This document shows, one piece after another, positions 12,201 to 23,082 of a stretch of 27,376 bases of DNA; position 1 is the stretch's first letter; each line of letters begins with the position of its first letter. A program made the translations under genes and the position numbers. A model generated the notes under the pieces. The model saw only the letters and a list, made by a program, of their open reading frames with translations, did not search any database and had not been told where the DNA came from. The stretch comes from Sphaeroforma arctica JP610 (taxonomy: Eukaryota > Opisthokonta > Ichthyosporea > Ichthyophonida): positions 120,153 to 147,528 of the forward strand of contig NW_014040506.1 of NCBI RefSeq assembly GCF_001186125.1, written 5' to 3'.

Positions 12201-15200
12201 GTAGATGCAGAAAATATGCGATCACCAGTACATATACACCGGTCTGTATCCAAAACTGGAATGATGGCGATTGCGTTCAACTTCTAGTCAAATGTAGGGT
12301 CTAGATGCGCGACAAATAAGGATGAAGTAAGCCCTACGATACTTACAACAAGATCGAATTTAAAAAGTTATAACGTATTAAACGTATTACACACTTCGCT
12401 ATCCCCGGCGTGAGGCTTTTGCTTTTCTGTGTCATTTTGACCTCCACCAGCAACTCAACCATGAGACGTTGCAACTGCGAATCCGTTTGTACGCTGCCGG
12501 CATTGCCGCGCTTCTGCCTGCCACGGTTGATGAGACTGATAGTGAAGCCGTAGTTGACCCCGTCACTAAGCGGATACGGTTCGAGTAGGAGTGTGCGTGT
12601 GTTGGTACCACCTGCGCTGGATGTGGAGTAGAGAAGACATTTAGGGCTGGTCGATGGTGTGTAAATACAACCCATTAACAGACAATCACTGCCACGTGAG
12701 TGCCGGTTTGGGCCGAATAAGGTTGTGCGTGGCTTCCAAAAATAGAGCAGTATGGTATGTACACGTGGCTCGACGCGTAGACAACCAGGATATGAAAACG
12801 AAGAAATATTTGGTGCTGTGAGAGTTCGGTTCAGATTTTGAAGTTTATATAGGGGTTTTAATTGACATGTAGAAAGTGAAAACCTCAGCAAGAAACAAAC
12901 AAAGCTAAGAAGTACCTTTGACCGTCTGAGTATATGGGCATACAAGTTCGAACAAAATGACTTCTTGACTAATAGTGGATTCATGTATATGCCAAAAACA
13001 AACAGTGAGAAAAACTAAGCACTCAAGATGATAGTGATTCCAAAAACAGGGCCAGCAAGAGGAATCGTCCGATATACAAAAAAGTAGAAAAACAACGAAG
13101 CGCAATAACCAAGCAAGACCAACACCAGTCAGAGAACATGAGTAGCAAATCAGCCGTATATGCCAATTCATGCCACCAGAGAAATCCCTTACAGGACCAT
13201 TAGCAACCCAATGAATGTCAGCCCAATCTCCAATACTGTGCAATCCACACACATACCGTCCGATTTACTGCCGACTATCTTGGCAATCTTGGCCAAGTTC
13301 TCCGCCCCAAACAGACTGTTGTGCCGTTTGAACTGGAAGGCACCCTGCTGCAGGTTCCACGTGGCTTTCGAATGTTCTGCACCCCACGCTACCTGTGCCT
13401 CTAAAGTACTTACATCGCGTTCTAAGTTGCAGAAGATGTGTAGCGCTGACTGGCTCACTTTCACCACGTCGTTGTCTGTGTCCATGGGCACCATCGCACC
13501 GGTCCCGCCAGAGAGGTCCATCTGCAGGGTAGATGCGATGTGTACGTTAAGGGAATACAGATATGTATTTCATAATGGTATGTAGAGATATATAAATCTA
13601 TAAATCAATAAACTTATAAATCTATTAATATATATATATATAATTCATCTATGCAGAATGATATAAAGCCATCACAGTATGACATCTCCTACCTCACGAG
13701 TCTTCCGCTACAATCCTGATATATTTGCAATGTGAGATGAGTTTCAAGCTACGACATGAATACAGTGCCTGACATTGAAGGCCAGTCTCTAGGGCCGAGT
13801 GTGAAGAGTTCACGCTATTTTAACAGCTGTAGACATTTTATTTGTCAAGTGACTGAAATAGCATATGCTAACAATGGACGACTGAAGTCATAACTAGATT
13901 AAAAGTTCTTTCCCAAGAAAGGTAACATTGAATCAGGATCAAGAGAGAAAGTTTTATATTAGTGTAGACACACACACACACATATATACAAATATATATT
14001 TATAAGTATATACCAAAGTGTGCTTCATAAATGCTATAACAAAGTCTGAACCGACCACGACAATAGATACCACACCAATCACACCTATATTCTGCGAGTG
14101 TTCTGACTCGGACACATTTTGCTAGTCTAGATGAAACAGTTACAACGTTATGAAGTGCCGTGCAAAACTGGTCACAGGTACTAATCTGTCCGCTTTGAAT
14201 AATAAAAGTGTAGGACAAAGACACGGAGCAACTAGAGTTCCGTTCGGCCCATGTCAGTATCAAAGCCACCTATAAATTCACCACAGGAGAGTAACAACAT
14301 CAAGCCCCCTCCATTAGGCCACCATTGATGCGTTTCATAAAAGTAGCTGATGTTAATTTCTATGATATCAGGTCCCAGATCGTGCTAACAAAAATACAAA
14401 TTTGAGGCACCAGACTCGTAAGCATTCTCACACAGATCCTCTTCAGTGTGCCATTAACGATATAAACCAGCCATTCAATAAAAGTGATTGGCAATGCCTG
14501 CATACGCATGCCCCACATGATCTGACATCATACCGGATAAGGTATCAGACCAGTATGCCACCAACGATTTATACCAGTTACTTGAGTGATGTACATTCTT
14601 TGCTTCGTACACAGTCCCCAATTGCTATGAAAAAACATACCGAAAAAGGGATCAGACCAAACACCTTGGAAGTGGTTCACAACCTTTATATAAGCAGACC
14701 CCAAATAACTTCAATACACATACCGGGTAGGGTATCAGACCAGTGTACCACCAGCGGTTCATACCAGGCATTGACATTTAAAAGATCAATCTCTATACGA
14801 ACAAACCCCAAAATGATACAACAAAAATATCAGGTAACTATCAGACCCGTACGTATTTCCACTTCAATACCCTTCGGTATTCCACTATGGAATTAATGAT
14901 ACATACTAGATACTTAAAGTGATGGATACATAGATAGACCTCCTACCTAAAAAGGTATCTGACTAGTGTGCCACCAACTATATAGACCAGACATGTATGT
15001 GAGTCACAATCTCGGCCCAAGCTGCCCCAAAATTACTACAACAAACATACCGGATACTGCATCATGTCCGTACGCATTCCTACATCAACGCCTTCCATCG
15101 CAGGATCTACTGAGCTATCTTCAACACCTCGCTCCTCGTCTGTATTGGACTCCACGTCCGAGAGACCCTCCGTCACATGCTGCTGTGCGTGAGTGTGAGA

Positions 15201-15575
15201 GTGTGATTGGGTGTGCGTTTTGGCATGCTGTGTCTGTGCGATTTGCACTTGAGGTACATCCGGTTGTGGTTGTGGGTGTACAACCTGGCCTGGCTGCTGT
15301 GGGACATTTTGCTGTAAGTCATGCTGCTGCTGTTGATGTGCATTTTGCTGTATCACATGTGGTTGCTGCTGCCCTCCTTGTTGCTGCTGGTATTCATGTG
15401 ACTGTGTCTGTCTATTGTTATCTATACTTTCTGCATTATTATCGATATGCTGCTGCTGTGGTTGCGGTTGCATTGGAAGTGATGGTGGAAGCATGTCAGG
15501 TGGCTGTGCAGGTTGCCCATTGTGTGCCCGTTCTTGCCGTGGTTGCTCGTTACTATGACCATCGTTGCCGTTCAT
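3325..15575 (-). CDS. Large Q-rich protein with degenerate PIF1/RecD-like helicase domain
   Basis: The 20-exon model is complement(join(3325..3525, 3814..4077, 4317..4388, 4578..4649, 4713..4966, 5751..5937, 6481..6763, 6871..6940, 7107..7264, 7674..8040, 8413..8548, 8623..8690, 9442..9575, 10239..10519, 10655..10993, 11197..11462, 11973..12136, 12395..12611, 13257..13521, 15051..15575)). It totals 4,323 nt, 1,440 aa, and the phase agrees at every junction. It starts at ATG 15573-15575 and stops at TGA 3325-3327. The first half is glutamine-rich with no family I recognise; the second half follows PIF1-type helicase motif order. Walker A is intact, but Walker B has Gly for Glu, motif V lacks the usual His, Lys and Gln, and motif VI lacks Arg. 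Weak points are the donor at 8622, the exons 6871..6940 and 6763 start, and the 4966 start, which has no AG. Two separate adjacent genes remain possible, with a break near 9442-8690. Cellular role and partner are unknown; ATP binding without efficient unwinding is an inference. Confidence 0.72.
5250..5781. repeat. Degenerate tandem copies of an exon end plus 5' splice site
   Basis: The junction of the exon ending at 5751 (minus strand, AATGCGATTGAGATCT then GTAAGTTTCA) recurs in the following intron. Copies are centred near 5452-5490 (ending GATTTAGATCA then GTAAGTTGTA), 5345-5393 (ending GCGATTGAGGGCT then GTTAGTTTCA) and, more decayed, 5258-5300. The motif gacctgaagtagtt, coding NYFRS on the minus strand, also recurs at 5645, 5674 and 5405. 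Confidence 0.75.
9049..9246. repeat. TA/CA-rich microsatellite in intron 8
   Basis: Imperfect (TA)n and (CA)n blocks alternate, with purer runs from about 9160 to 9246. Reading frames through it give only Tyr/Ile/Val/Cys/His/Thr low-complexity peptides. It sits in the intron between the exons 9575..9442 and 8690..8623 of the large minus-strand gene. Confidence 0.95.
9591..10085. repeat. 70-bp tandem array in intron 7
   Basis: The block catcaatcac recurs at 9631 (as aatcaatcac), 9701, 9771, 9841, 9911 and 9981, an exact 70-bp period over six units. There is a decayed unit at each end (about 9591-9630 and 10015-10080). Units alternate between cattgag...tgtgtgc and caatgag...tgtgtac, which suggests a 140-bp dimer was duplicated. 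The low-coordinate end reaches the 3' splice site of the exon 9575..9442. There are no unique spacers, so this is not a CRISPR array. Confidence 0.97.
13590..14005. repeat. AT-rich and CA/TA low-complexity stretches in intron 1
   Basis: An AT-rich run (about 13590-13645) and a short (CA)n(TA)n block (about 13967-14000) flank otherwise unremarkable intron sequence. No exon with plausible splice sites was found between them. Confidence 0.7.
14506..15100. repeat. About 110-bp tandem units, each a decayed copy of the exon 1 5' splice-site region
   Basis: The motif cataccgg(at/gt)a..gtatcagacc, followed by ccacca..ttataccag, recurs at about 14528, 14640, 14722, 14831, 14942 and 15049, with spacings of roughly 112, 82, 109, 111 and 107 bp. 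The 15049 copy is the real exon 1 donor (CCG then GTATGT on the minus strand). The copies at 14722 and 14640 keep GTATGT, 14528 has GTATGA, and 14831 and 14942 are degraded. Confidence 0.85.
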
Positions 15576-17263
15576 TTTGAATGTATCTACCTATGTAGGG
15601 CTTCAAAGGCACTCAATACTATTTACCGAGCGTTATATAAATGCCAAGCGTTAATATCCAACGCGTACCAACTCACCGAAGAAGTTCTGTAATTTTAGAG
15701 AGAAATGATGAGAATAGATATGCTGCACTGAAAGTCAGAAACCCGCCCAAACCGGTTTTACAGTTACACACTTTATGGGCCTCCAAACGGGCCATTTATT
15801 TTTATTTTTACAACCGTTGTCCAGATTCCATAGATCAAGGGAGAGTGTCGTGGGAGACTTCATAAGTTCAGACCAGAGTTCTCAGTTCAGACTGCCGACA
15901 GTGCCGAGTGCCGACGGGGACTCTGTAACTGAGTCTCTGACACAGTGAGTGCGAGACTCACGTCTCACTGGCTTCACTGGCTCATTTCGGGAGTGTCAAA
16001 GTTATTAGGGGGAATTTGATACATGAGGAATAAACGACAATGGTCAATATTTACATAAATAACTTGTGTAAAACTCACCGCCGGCCGTAGCTCGGAAGGA
16101 TATGTGTCGGTTATTTTTCTTCTTTTTCTACATTTGTTTGTTTTTACTTTTTTCATACTCTCGAGTCTTGATAGGCTTTTGTTTGTTTTTATAAAAACAA
16201 AGAAAAACCTCATCAATCCTGCCAGGCTGTCTCGCCCTGCATTTATAGAGGGCTATGCAATTTTTTAATTTTTGTATTTAAAAATAGTGTATTTATGTAT
16301 TTATATATGTATTTAGCGGTTAGCCTTTTTTTGTTTAAAAATAAAAATTTAGACATTCTTTTTACTTTGATTAAAATTATGAACTCGGTTACTACGGGAG
16401 TGGCGAGTGGCAAATATGTACTGCTATTTATTTACGTAGCATAACGTCATAACCAGCCTGTTTCATAGAGTTTGCTGCTTTTTACGTATAACGTATAAAC
16501 TTCAATATCTTTAAACGTTTATACGTAAATTGTTCCTACGTATAAATAGGTACGGTTGCTAGATTTTGAGGTGCAGTATAGATCCTCAGTTTCATTCTAT
16601 AGTCCTATAGTTTTTCCATAATAGGTCCGGCCCTTCTACCTCATAAACGATATAACATTGAGCGAACACGGCTACTGCTATAAAGGGAGTTTGCTGCTTT
16701 AACGTATACAAATCAATTCATTTTAGGTTTATACGAGCGGTTACTTTGAATTGGTCCTATATGTTGAATGTGGGTGCAGTTTTTAGGTTCAGAGGTTCAG
16801 TTTACATAATCTGTTTCATCCTATTGTTCTATAGTTTTTCAGAATAGGTCAGACCCTTTCCACCTCGCATATATTTACGTTATAACGTTGAGCGTATACT
16901 TTGAACTAACCATTGACGACCATTTTTATAAAAAAAAGTCTGGGGGCTCTGGACTCTGGAGGTCGGAGCCTGGAGACGTCATGAGTTTGCAACTTTGCGA
17001 CAGGCCGACAGGCAAAAGTGTCAGCTTTCTATTGACTTTTCTGACACCATTACAGATTGACAGCGACTGATGACGCTGAATGATTTTGACCTTTAATCCT
17101 TTATTGTGGACATTGCATGTACTGTGTGGTGTAGTGATTACATTTAAATACGCTTCATGTGTCGCGATCGTAAATACATCAGAGCGGCTCGCTTGGTAAC
17201 TCATCAAAGCGGCATAAGGAAGCTGTAGTACAGGTAGAGCGGGATATCTCGAGACTCTTCATA
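15576..17263. promoter_or_regulatory. Divergent intergenic region between the helicase-like gene and CWH43
   Basis: These 1.7 kb separate the two ATG codons of diverging genes and must hold both promoters and 5' UTRs. I see no convincing gene. Around 15850-15980 there is a cluster of GAGTC/GACTC and GTGAG/CTCAC words that partly form inverted repeats. From about 16080 to 16900 the sequence is AT-rich and holds a 219-bp duplication. No confident TATA element or initiator could be assigned. Confidence 0.5.
16468..16894. repeat. Degenerate 219-bp direct duplication in the divergent spacer
   Basis: Copy A starts at gagtttgctgcttt (16468) and ends near cgatataacattgagcg. Copy B starts with the same word at 16687 and ends near cgttataacgttgagcg. 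Internal matches include ttctatagt..tatagttttt and aataggtc..cc.ttcc/tacctc. Copy A also contains a perfect 10-bp inverted repeat, ACGTATAAAC (16491-16500) and GTTTATACGT (16517-16526). Confidence 0.8.
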
Positions 17264-20200
17264 ATGAGTGCTGCAGCGTCAGATCGCTGTGTGAAAGGTA
17301 AGGCTGCCAATACTCCTCTCAAAGGCGTTGTCCACATGTTCATTTACGTGCGTGATTTAGTGCTTGGGCCATGCAAAATGGCAAACTAGTTATCAGCGTA
17401 TGAACTACCACTTTCGAAAGTGATCCACACAATTGCAATCCAACTACATTTTGTATGATTTCGTTGCTGCACGGAAGCATGACTATTTGAGGCGATTTTG
17501 TATGTTGTCAATTGGATTGTGGTCTATTTACCCAGATGAGCGCTTGTCCACTGTCGAACGTGATCTGCTCAAATATACATTAAATGCATCTCAATTTTTT
17601 CTAAATCTTGTGTATGCCATTGGGGTATAGCTTTGTATATTGGATTGCCTATATGTTACACTAGTTCGAATTTACACCGATTCGAACAGTCCGTATCATA
17701 TCAATTTTACCCACGATTATTCCAAACAACAAGACTTCTAAAATCTAAAACTTGAAGACTGAAGTACCAAATATCATTTTGAGAGAATGTCTCGCGATTT
17801 AGACAGACGATTGAACTTGTTCAGCCTCTTAGTTAAGTAGTTCTCAGTCCTTGGAGTGCTAGTGAAAAGGTGGTCTCGTGTGATCTATTTGAATATTAAA
17901 TCAAGGTATATTATTGCCCCATGCGTGTTTCAAGATAAGAATCAAGACTCATATAGTACTGACAAAGTACTATATGGAGTCTGATACTTGGCTTCACCGA
18001 GCCATTTGCCCTTCCCGGATACGCCCAAGAAAGTGAATATCACAAGGCTATAATACACTCTTCATGTTTGTTATTTGTTTTAGTAGGTATCCGCGGAAAC
18101 AAAAAAAGCGTAATTTTAAATTTACGTGCACGGAGTTTATGTGTGTATTAGATTACTTCGTGTGCCACTGGAAGTTACACAGGGTCTATACACACTAGAA
18201 AAGAAGAAAGTAATACTGGATTCGCTCGCACATTGATGTACCATACCCATTTATATGCATCGGGCGGGGTTGTATAGTTGCTCCCAATACTGAATAGTAT
18301 TTTAATCGGTGATAGCAAATATTACATATCATCGAATACCGAAGTGATGTGTGTTCGCGATAGATAGCTTCAACTTGGCGAAATCCGCGCGCATGCTCGA
18401 TTCTCATCACGGCTGTCAGAATCGTCAGAGCCACATAGTTCTGTCTGAGTTACTTTGATCCATTATGAAATGCTTCCAGTATTTCTGAATCTAAGTTTTC
18501 TTTATACTGTAACAGATAATAGGGCTTCCACCGGCTGCTCCTGGACGTTTGGGTTGCTTTCTGATGGAGTGCTTTGGCTGATGTTATGGTGTCTTCTCTG
18601 TGAGCTGCCAAATCGCATCTTCTTTCCGGCGCTAGTGGCTATGGGATTCTCTGGGCTAGAGGTATGTGTATATTTAAATGACACCGGAGTGCCCTGTTAT
18701 TGATCCTAGAACTTAGCAGGATATTAATTGTATATGCTAATATGCTCTGCAATTGCATACCATGCATATTTTAACAGCACGTCCAGCGTACATCAGAAAG
18801 TAATCAGCACTCACATCCGCAGAGCTTGCACGACAATGACTACTTTACCCGTGATCATTCATCCCGCCTAATCGCAGAGGTTTTTTGAAGCCACGAAGGC
18901 GTCTTAAAAGATCAGCCCAAGAGCCTATACGCATTTTAGTTTCCTTCTGCATGCCACAGGTATTCTTGGCCGTACATCTCTTCACTGCACTGATTGGGAT
19001 CAAGCTGGTATGGCGCTTCTGCGCGAACTGGATCTCAGTCTTGCTGGCCGCCTCCTTGCCAGCATTCTACTACTACGGTGAACTAGAGGATCACTATGAA
19101 CGATCCATTTATATTGGGGTCGCTGTCATATTCCTGTCGTTTGCAGGTGTGTATTTGTATTTTTTCTACAAATCAACGTACCGGAAGCGGGGGCGACGGA
19201 TTCGCTTGTAGGAGTTTTGTTGGTTGTGTGCGACAAAGCGTGATGTATGAGTGTGATGGATTGGCATATAGTTGTGTGACTTCGAAGAATGGACATGTGG
19301 CTGATCACGTTCACCTGCCATATGCAGAACAGTCACGGCTTTCAGTATAGGTCGACCTGCAATCGAGCCCCGATTCGAATCAAATGCTTAGTTAAATGCG
19401 CATTAATCTCGCTTTAGATTTCTCTGATTTCCCTCCATATATCGCATCATATATCTGATCGTAGTCTGTAGAATGCCATTGTAACGCGTAGCTGTCTGTG
19501 CAGAAGCATGATCTACCGGTATACGTTCAGCCATTGTAACGCCGTCTGTTGCACACACACAGCACAAGGTGCCTTATTCCACTCGCCCGAACGGAGCAAC
19601 CGGTTGCTATGGGGACAGAACCTGTCATTGCTTCTATTGATCTCCGTTCGCTTTGCCTGCAAGAGTGCTCTACCCGTGTGGTCATTTCATCGAGGCGCTA
19701 CGCCTCAGTGGAAGAATGCCGATCCATGGACCTTTGATGTTCCGCAGTTCGACAAGTACATGGCTTGTGTAGGTAGGCCTCTGTGCGAGTGTACATGTAT
19801 TCAGTGTAGTATGTATATTGCCTTGCAACCACGGCGGGGCCGATTCATCTTTCACCTGTATACATATTTGTAACGTTGTATTAGAGGTAAATGACCTGAT
19901 TGTATGATATATGTATATTCCGGAAGCGGTGTGTCTGTAACTGCATACCCTTCCATATTGGAAAGCTATTGTGATGAGAAACTTACTGGAGTACGATTCA
20001 TTGTTGTTCATCTCCCATCGTAAATAAGTTCATCTGGCACTAACCCCAGACATACCCCTTGGCTCTCCTTATTAGGCTTGTTAGCCGTGATGTACTTTGG
20101 CGTTGAAAAGTTGCCAGCGATGCACCCCCACACACCCACACCCACATTGCGGTGGGTCATACCTGCTCTGGCTCTTGGAACCAATCAATTTCTCCTATTC

Positions 20201-23082
20201 TGGTTGTTTACTTGCCACAGCGTCGTGCCGAGATGGGTGGGTGTGGATAGCACAAACTTCGGCTTCTACATTATTCTCGGTGAGTGTATTCTAGATAGAT
20301 GATTTCAGGGGGTTATCCTGTTTCTCGAATACTTACACATCACTGTATATGTAAAGTATCTCCTCGATCTCAACATCTCCCTTGTTGAACGTACCTGCCA
20401 TAACCATCAACATTTTGGACAGGTTTATTCTTTGGGTTTGCGCTCTCGTCCCAATGGCGCGTGGTTCAGAGCCAGCTCTTCAATCTTGTGGGTCTCGTTG
20501 GTGGTTACCAACTTTACTATGGAGACCCCCTATTCGGATTCCTGGGCGGACTGGCCGTTGCTGTCTTCGCATCGGCGTCTACTATGTACACGTACGTCAG
20601 CGTATTCAAGTGCGCAAGTGTCAAAGGCAGGACGCTATTTCTCGGTCAGGTATGCCACGTACTTCGATTCGGCATGTCGTTGTATTTGATGGACATGGTA
20701 TACATCGGAATATATGGTCAAAAGCTATTGTACGCGATGCGAAAGTACATACTACAGTTAAGAGTAAGTTATAGGCTATCTCTCACGCCTAAACCTAAAA
20801 CGAATATAGATGCTGGCTAAGGTGGCTTCATACACCCCGCTGTTACCTTCTTACAGCTCACGTTTGTGTTCTTGGAATTCACCACGGTCTGGAATATCGC
20901 CTACATGTTTCTGGATCTGGGTGACACCTTCCGAGAGTCTCCGCACTATCCGCTCTTCTTCTCGCTTGTGTGTATATCCCTCAACAACATGATCACAAAT
21001 ACGCCGGCAGAGCGCGAGATAAAGAATGGTGGGATCAGGACAGTGCCCCTGAAAGCGCTGGTGGCTCTGTTCGTGCTAGTCACGTGCCCGTGCTATGTGT
21101 ATAGATACACGTACGCCATCACACACCCACATAAGGTTGATGTGTCATCGGATGAGGATATCAAGGTTATGATCTGGAATGTGCACACCGGTTACGCTGA
21201 TAACGGATACGACAATTACGTACTAGCAGCCAACTTCGCACAAGACATGAAGGTGCGTACTACTATTGAGTGTCATGCTGGAACACACCATATGCCATAC
21301 AGACAGAGTGGACGCTGATCTACATTAATGAGCTATGGTATAAAACTGTGAGGCTGTGCGTGTATGTACATGATAAATTTATGGTTTTTAGTGTCATGGA
21401 TCCGTCTCACCGTGCTCTGATATCAAGGGGAACTATTTAAGCACCGGATGTGGCTGATATAGCACTCAGAACCAATTGTATATATCCTCCATGCTGTATT
21501 GACGGGCTTGCTGATTATTCTCTGCAGGCGGGTGTCATCGCTATCTTGGAGAGTGATCAAGCACGAGTGGTGACGGGCAACAGAGACCAGGTGGAGTTTC
21601 TAGGCGCATCGCTGGGGTTTGAATATCATAGCTATGGCGTGCAGACACGAGACAGCACCTGGGGCTGTTCCTTCATCTCTTTATATCCTGTCAAGGTGCG
21701 ACTAGGATTCTTGTGTCGCTCTTAGCGGTTTGCAAATTGCATCTCAGATTCAGGACGTGCTATACGGGTTTCAAGCTTTCTTCTGCGTCTGTGAAGTATG
21801 ATGTTTCAGCTTGGTTATGCAGTTTTTGTTTCCATATACGACCCGATATAATGACTAAAATCAACCACTTTGATTGTATTTATACTGGAACCTTTAGGCA
21901 AGCAATATTACGGTGCTCCCTTCCCCGTACGGCACGCGATCGTGCCTGATCGATGCGATCTTGGATGTGAAGGGGAACGACTTCAACGTTATTGTATCGT
22001 AAGTCTTGTCTAGTTGTGAGGTCGTTATTCTCACGAATACGAGAGTATCCTTCAAGCGGCTTGAAGGAAATCATTTGGTGTAAGTCGGACCGTTACCGAC
22101 ACCAGTTGTTTTGCTTCAATCACAGTTTGAGGTTTTGTAGTCCGGGCTGATTTTCAGAAGTCTGATCCTTTAATGTGCCGTTGTTCTGCAGTCTGATCCT
22201 TTAATACTATATGCCCTGATTAAGTGGCAATATTTCGCCCGAAGAAAACCAAAACATAATCATCTCCACAGTGAATAACCATATATCTGCTTTTCATTAT
22301 CAGACACTTCTCGACCGAAGAATTTCCGGAAGATTTGAAGCTTCAGACAAATGCCGTGTCCCAGATGACGCAGGACAAGAATGAAATACCGCTCACCGTC
22401 CTGTAAGTGCACTTCGCATTCATCACCGGAGCTTCTTTGTATGGAATGTGTCTATGTTAGGTACGTATTTGTGTTCTACAGCAAGTAGTATGTTCGAGCT
22501 GCAAGTGAATTTATAATCAACACCACGCGACTATACTTCTCACCTGTTCAATCAGATGCTATATCACAAGCGCTCCGATGTCGGCTCTATGGTATCCGTG
22601 GTCTGAGCGGGAGAATTACAACACCCTAGTCACGAAAGGAACGCTGAAGGATCCGGATCCCAATGATTTCGACCGGTGGTGCCAGTATATCTTCTACAAG
22701 AACACGCGAGTGAAGAGTTTCGCGCATGTAGATACCGGCTACATGTCTGATACTGAGGCGCTGGTGGCGGGTATGTTTGGTTTCGGCCGGTGTTCAACCG
22801 TGTGTGTAGTAGGTTTCGCGAATACTCAATACGATGTGTCTTGTTGCTCATATGCTCATCAACGTGCGCTGTAGTCTCTATAAGTGGTCTGCCCTAATAG
22901 TTGACGTTTGATACACTATGGCAACAGATATCGAATTTCGACGAGCGAACAGTACTGCTGCGCAGCCTGAGGACAGCTCTGTCGATGCGAAGTTCTACAA
23001 GTACTTCATCGATCGGCGTGAGCTGAAGTATTGGTATACCAAGGCAATACGCGACAGCGAGAATCGTCCGTTGATCTGGTGA
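17264..23082 (+). CDS. CWH43: CWH43: GPI-anchor lipid remodelling protein, complete, 12 exons
   Basis: The model is join(17264..17297, 18516..18661, 18960..19146, 19569..19772, 20076..20279, 20423..20763, 20857..21252, 21528..21695, 21898..21998, 22304..22402, 22556..22770, 22928..23082), 2,250 nt, 749 aa, with phase agreeing at every junction. Residues about 13-465 are a multi-pass membrane region (for example LLSDGVLWLMLWCLLCELP, LWGQNLSLLLLISVRF, NQFLLFWLFTCHSVVPRW). Residues about 473-749 have the endonuclease/exonuclease/phosphatase fold: VMIWNVHTGYADNGYDNY, ILESDQARVVTGNRD, YGVQTRDSTWGC, LPSPYGTRSCLID, VIVSHFSTEEFPEDLKLQ, DRWCQYIFYKN and a final SDTE. Catalytic-type Asn and His of WNVH, Glu of ESD and His of SHF are present. 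Family knowledge: yeast Cwh43p remodels GPI-anchor lipid to ceramide in the endomembrane system. The length is close to animal CWH43. The tail ends about 50 residues after SDTE. Start choice: the first ATG opens an 11-codon exon with a GTAAGG donor. Confidence 0.93.
17298..18515 (+). other. CWH43 intron 1 (1.2 kb)
   Basis: The donor is GTAAGG at 17298 and the acceptor is AACAG at 18511-18515. I see no gene inside. The notable element is the inverted repeat at 17941-17985. Confidence 0.65.
17941..17985. repeat. Intronic inverted repeat (hairpin)
   Basis: The arm atcaagactcatatagtact faces agtactatatggagtctgat across a 5-nt loop (gacaa). The arms of 20 nt pair except for two single-base bulges. 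It could be a small MITE-like relic or an RNA hairpin in CWH43 intron 1. Confidence 0.8.
22048..22068. repeat. Perfect 9-bp stem-loop in CWH43 intron 9
   Basis: TCCTTCAAG and CTTGAAGGA are perfect reverse complements separated by CGG. It lies about 50 bp after the donor of the exon ending at 21998. No role can be assigned. Confidence 0.8.

Larger units (their letters stand above)
9442..15575 (-). other. N-terminal Q-rich half of the large gene (exons 1-8)
   Basis: Exon 1 (15575..15051, 175 aa) is rich in Q, H, P and N, with an acidic tail ([17 protein letters not shown]). Exons 2-5 encode non-repetitive, globular-looking sequence, for example [52 protein letters not shown], and [16 protein letters not shown], in which RKRKR is a possible nuclear localisation signal. 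Exons 6 and 7 return to long Q/H/A tracts ([14 protein letters not shown] and [15 protein letters not shown]), probably coiled or disordered. Exon 8 ends in a charged helix ([18 protein letters not shown]). Q-rich tracts with a basic patch are common in transcription coactivators, but no domain supports that assignment here. Confidence 0.65.

Noticed and set aside
14402-14896. 164-codon plus-strand open frame
   Set aside because: It covers the decayed tandem units of intron 1 antisense to the large gene. Its peptide repeats follow the DNA repeat and match no domain.
19361-19382. GATTCGAATC word resembling a tRNA T-loop
   Set aside because: No acceptor stem, D-arm or anticodon arm could be folded around it.
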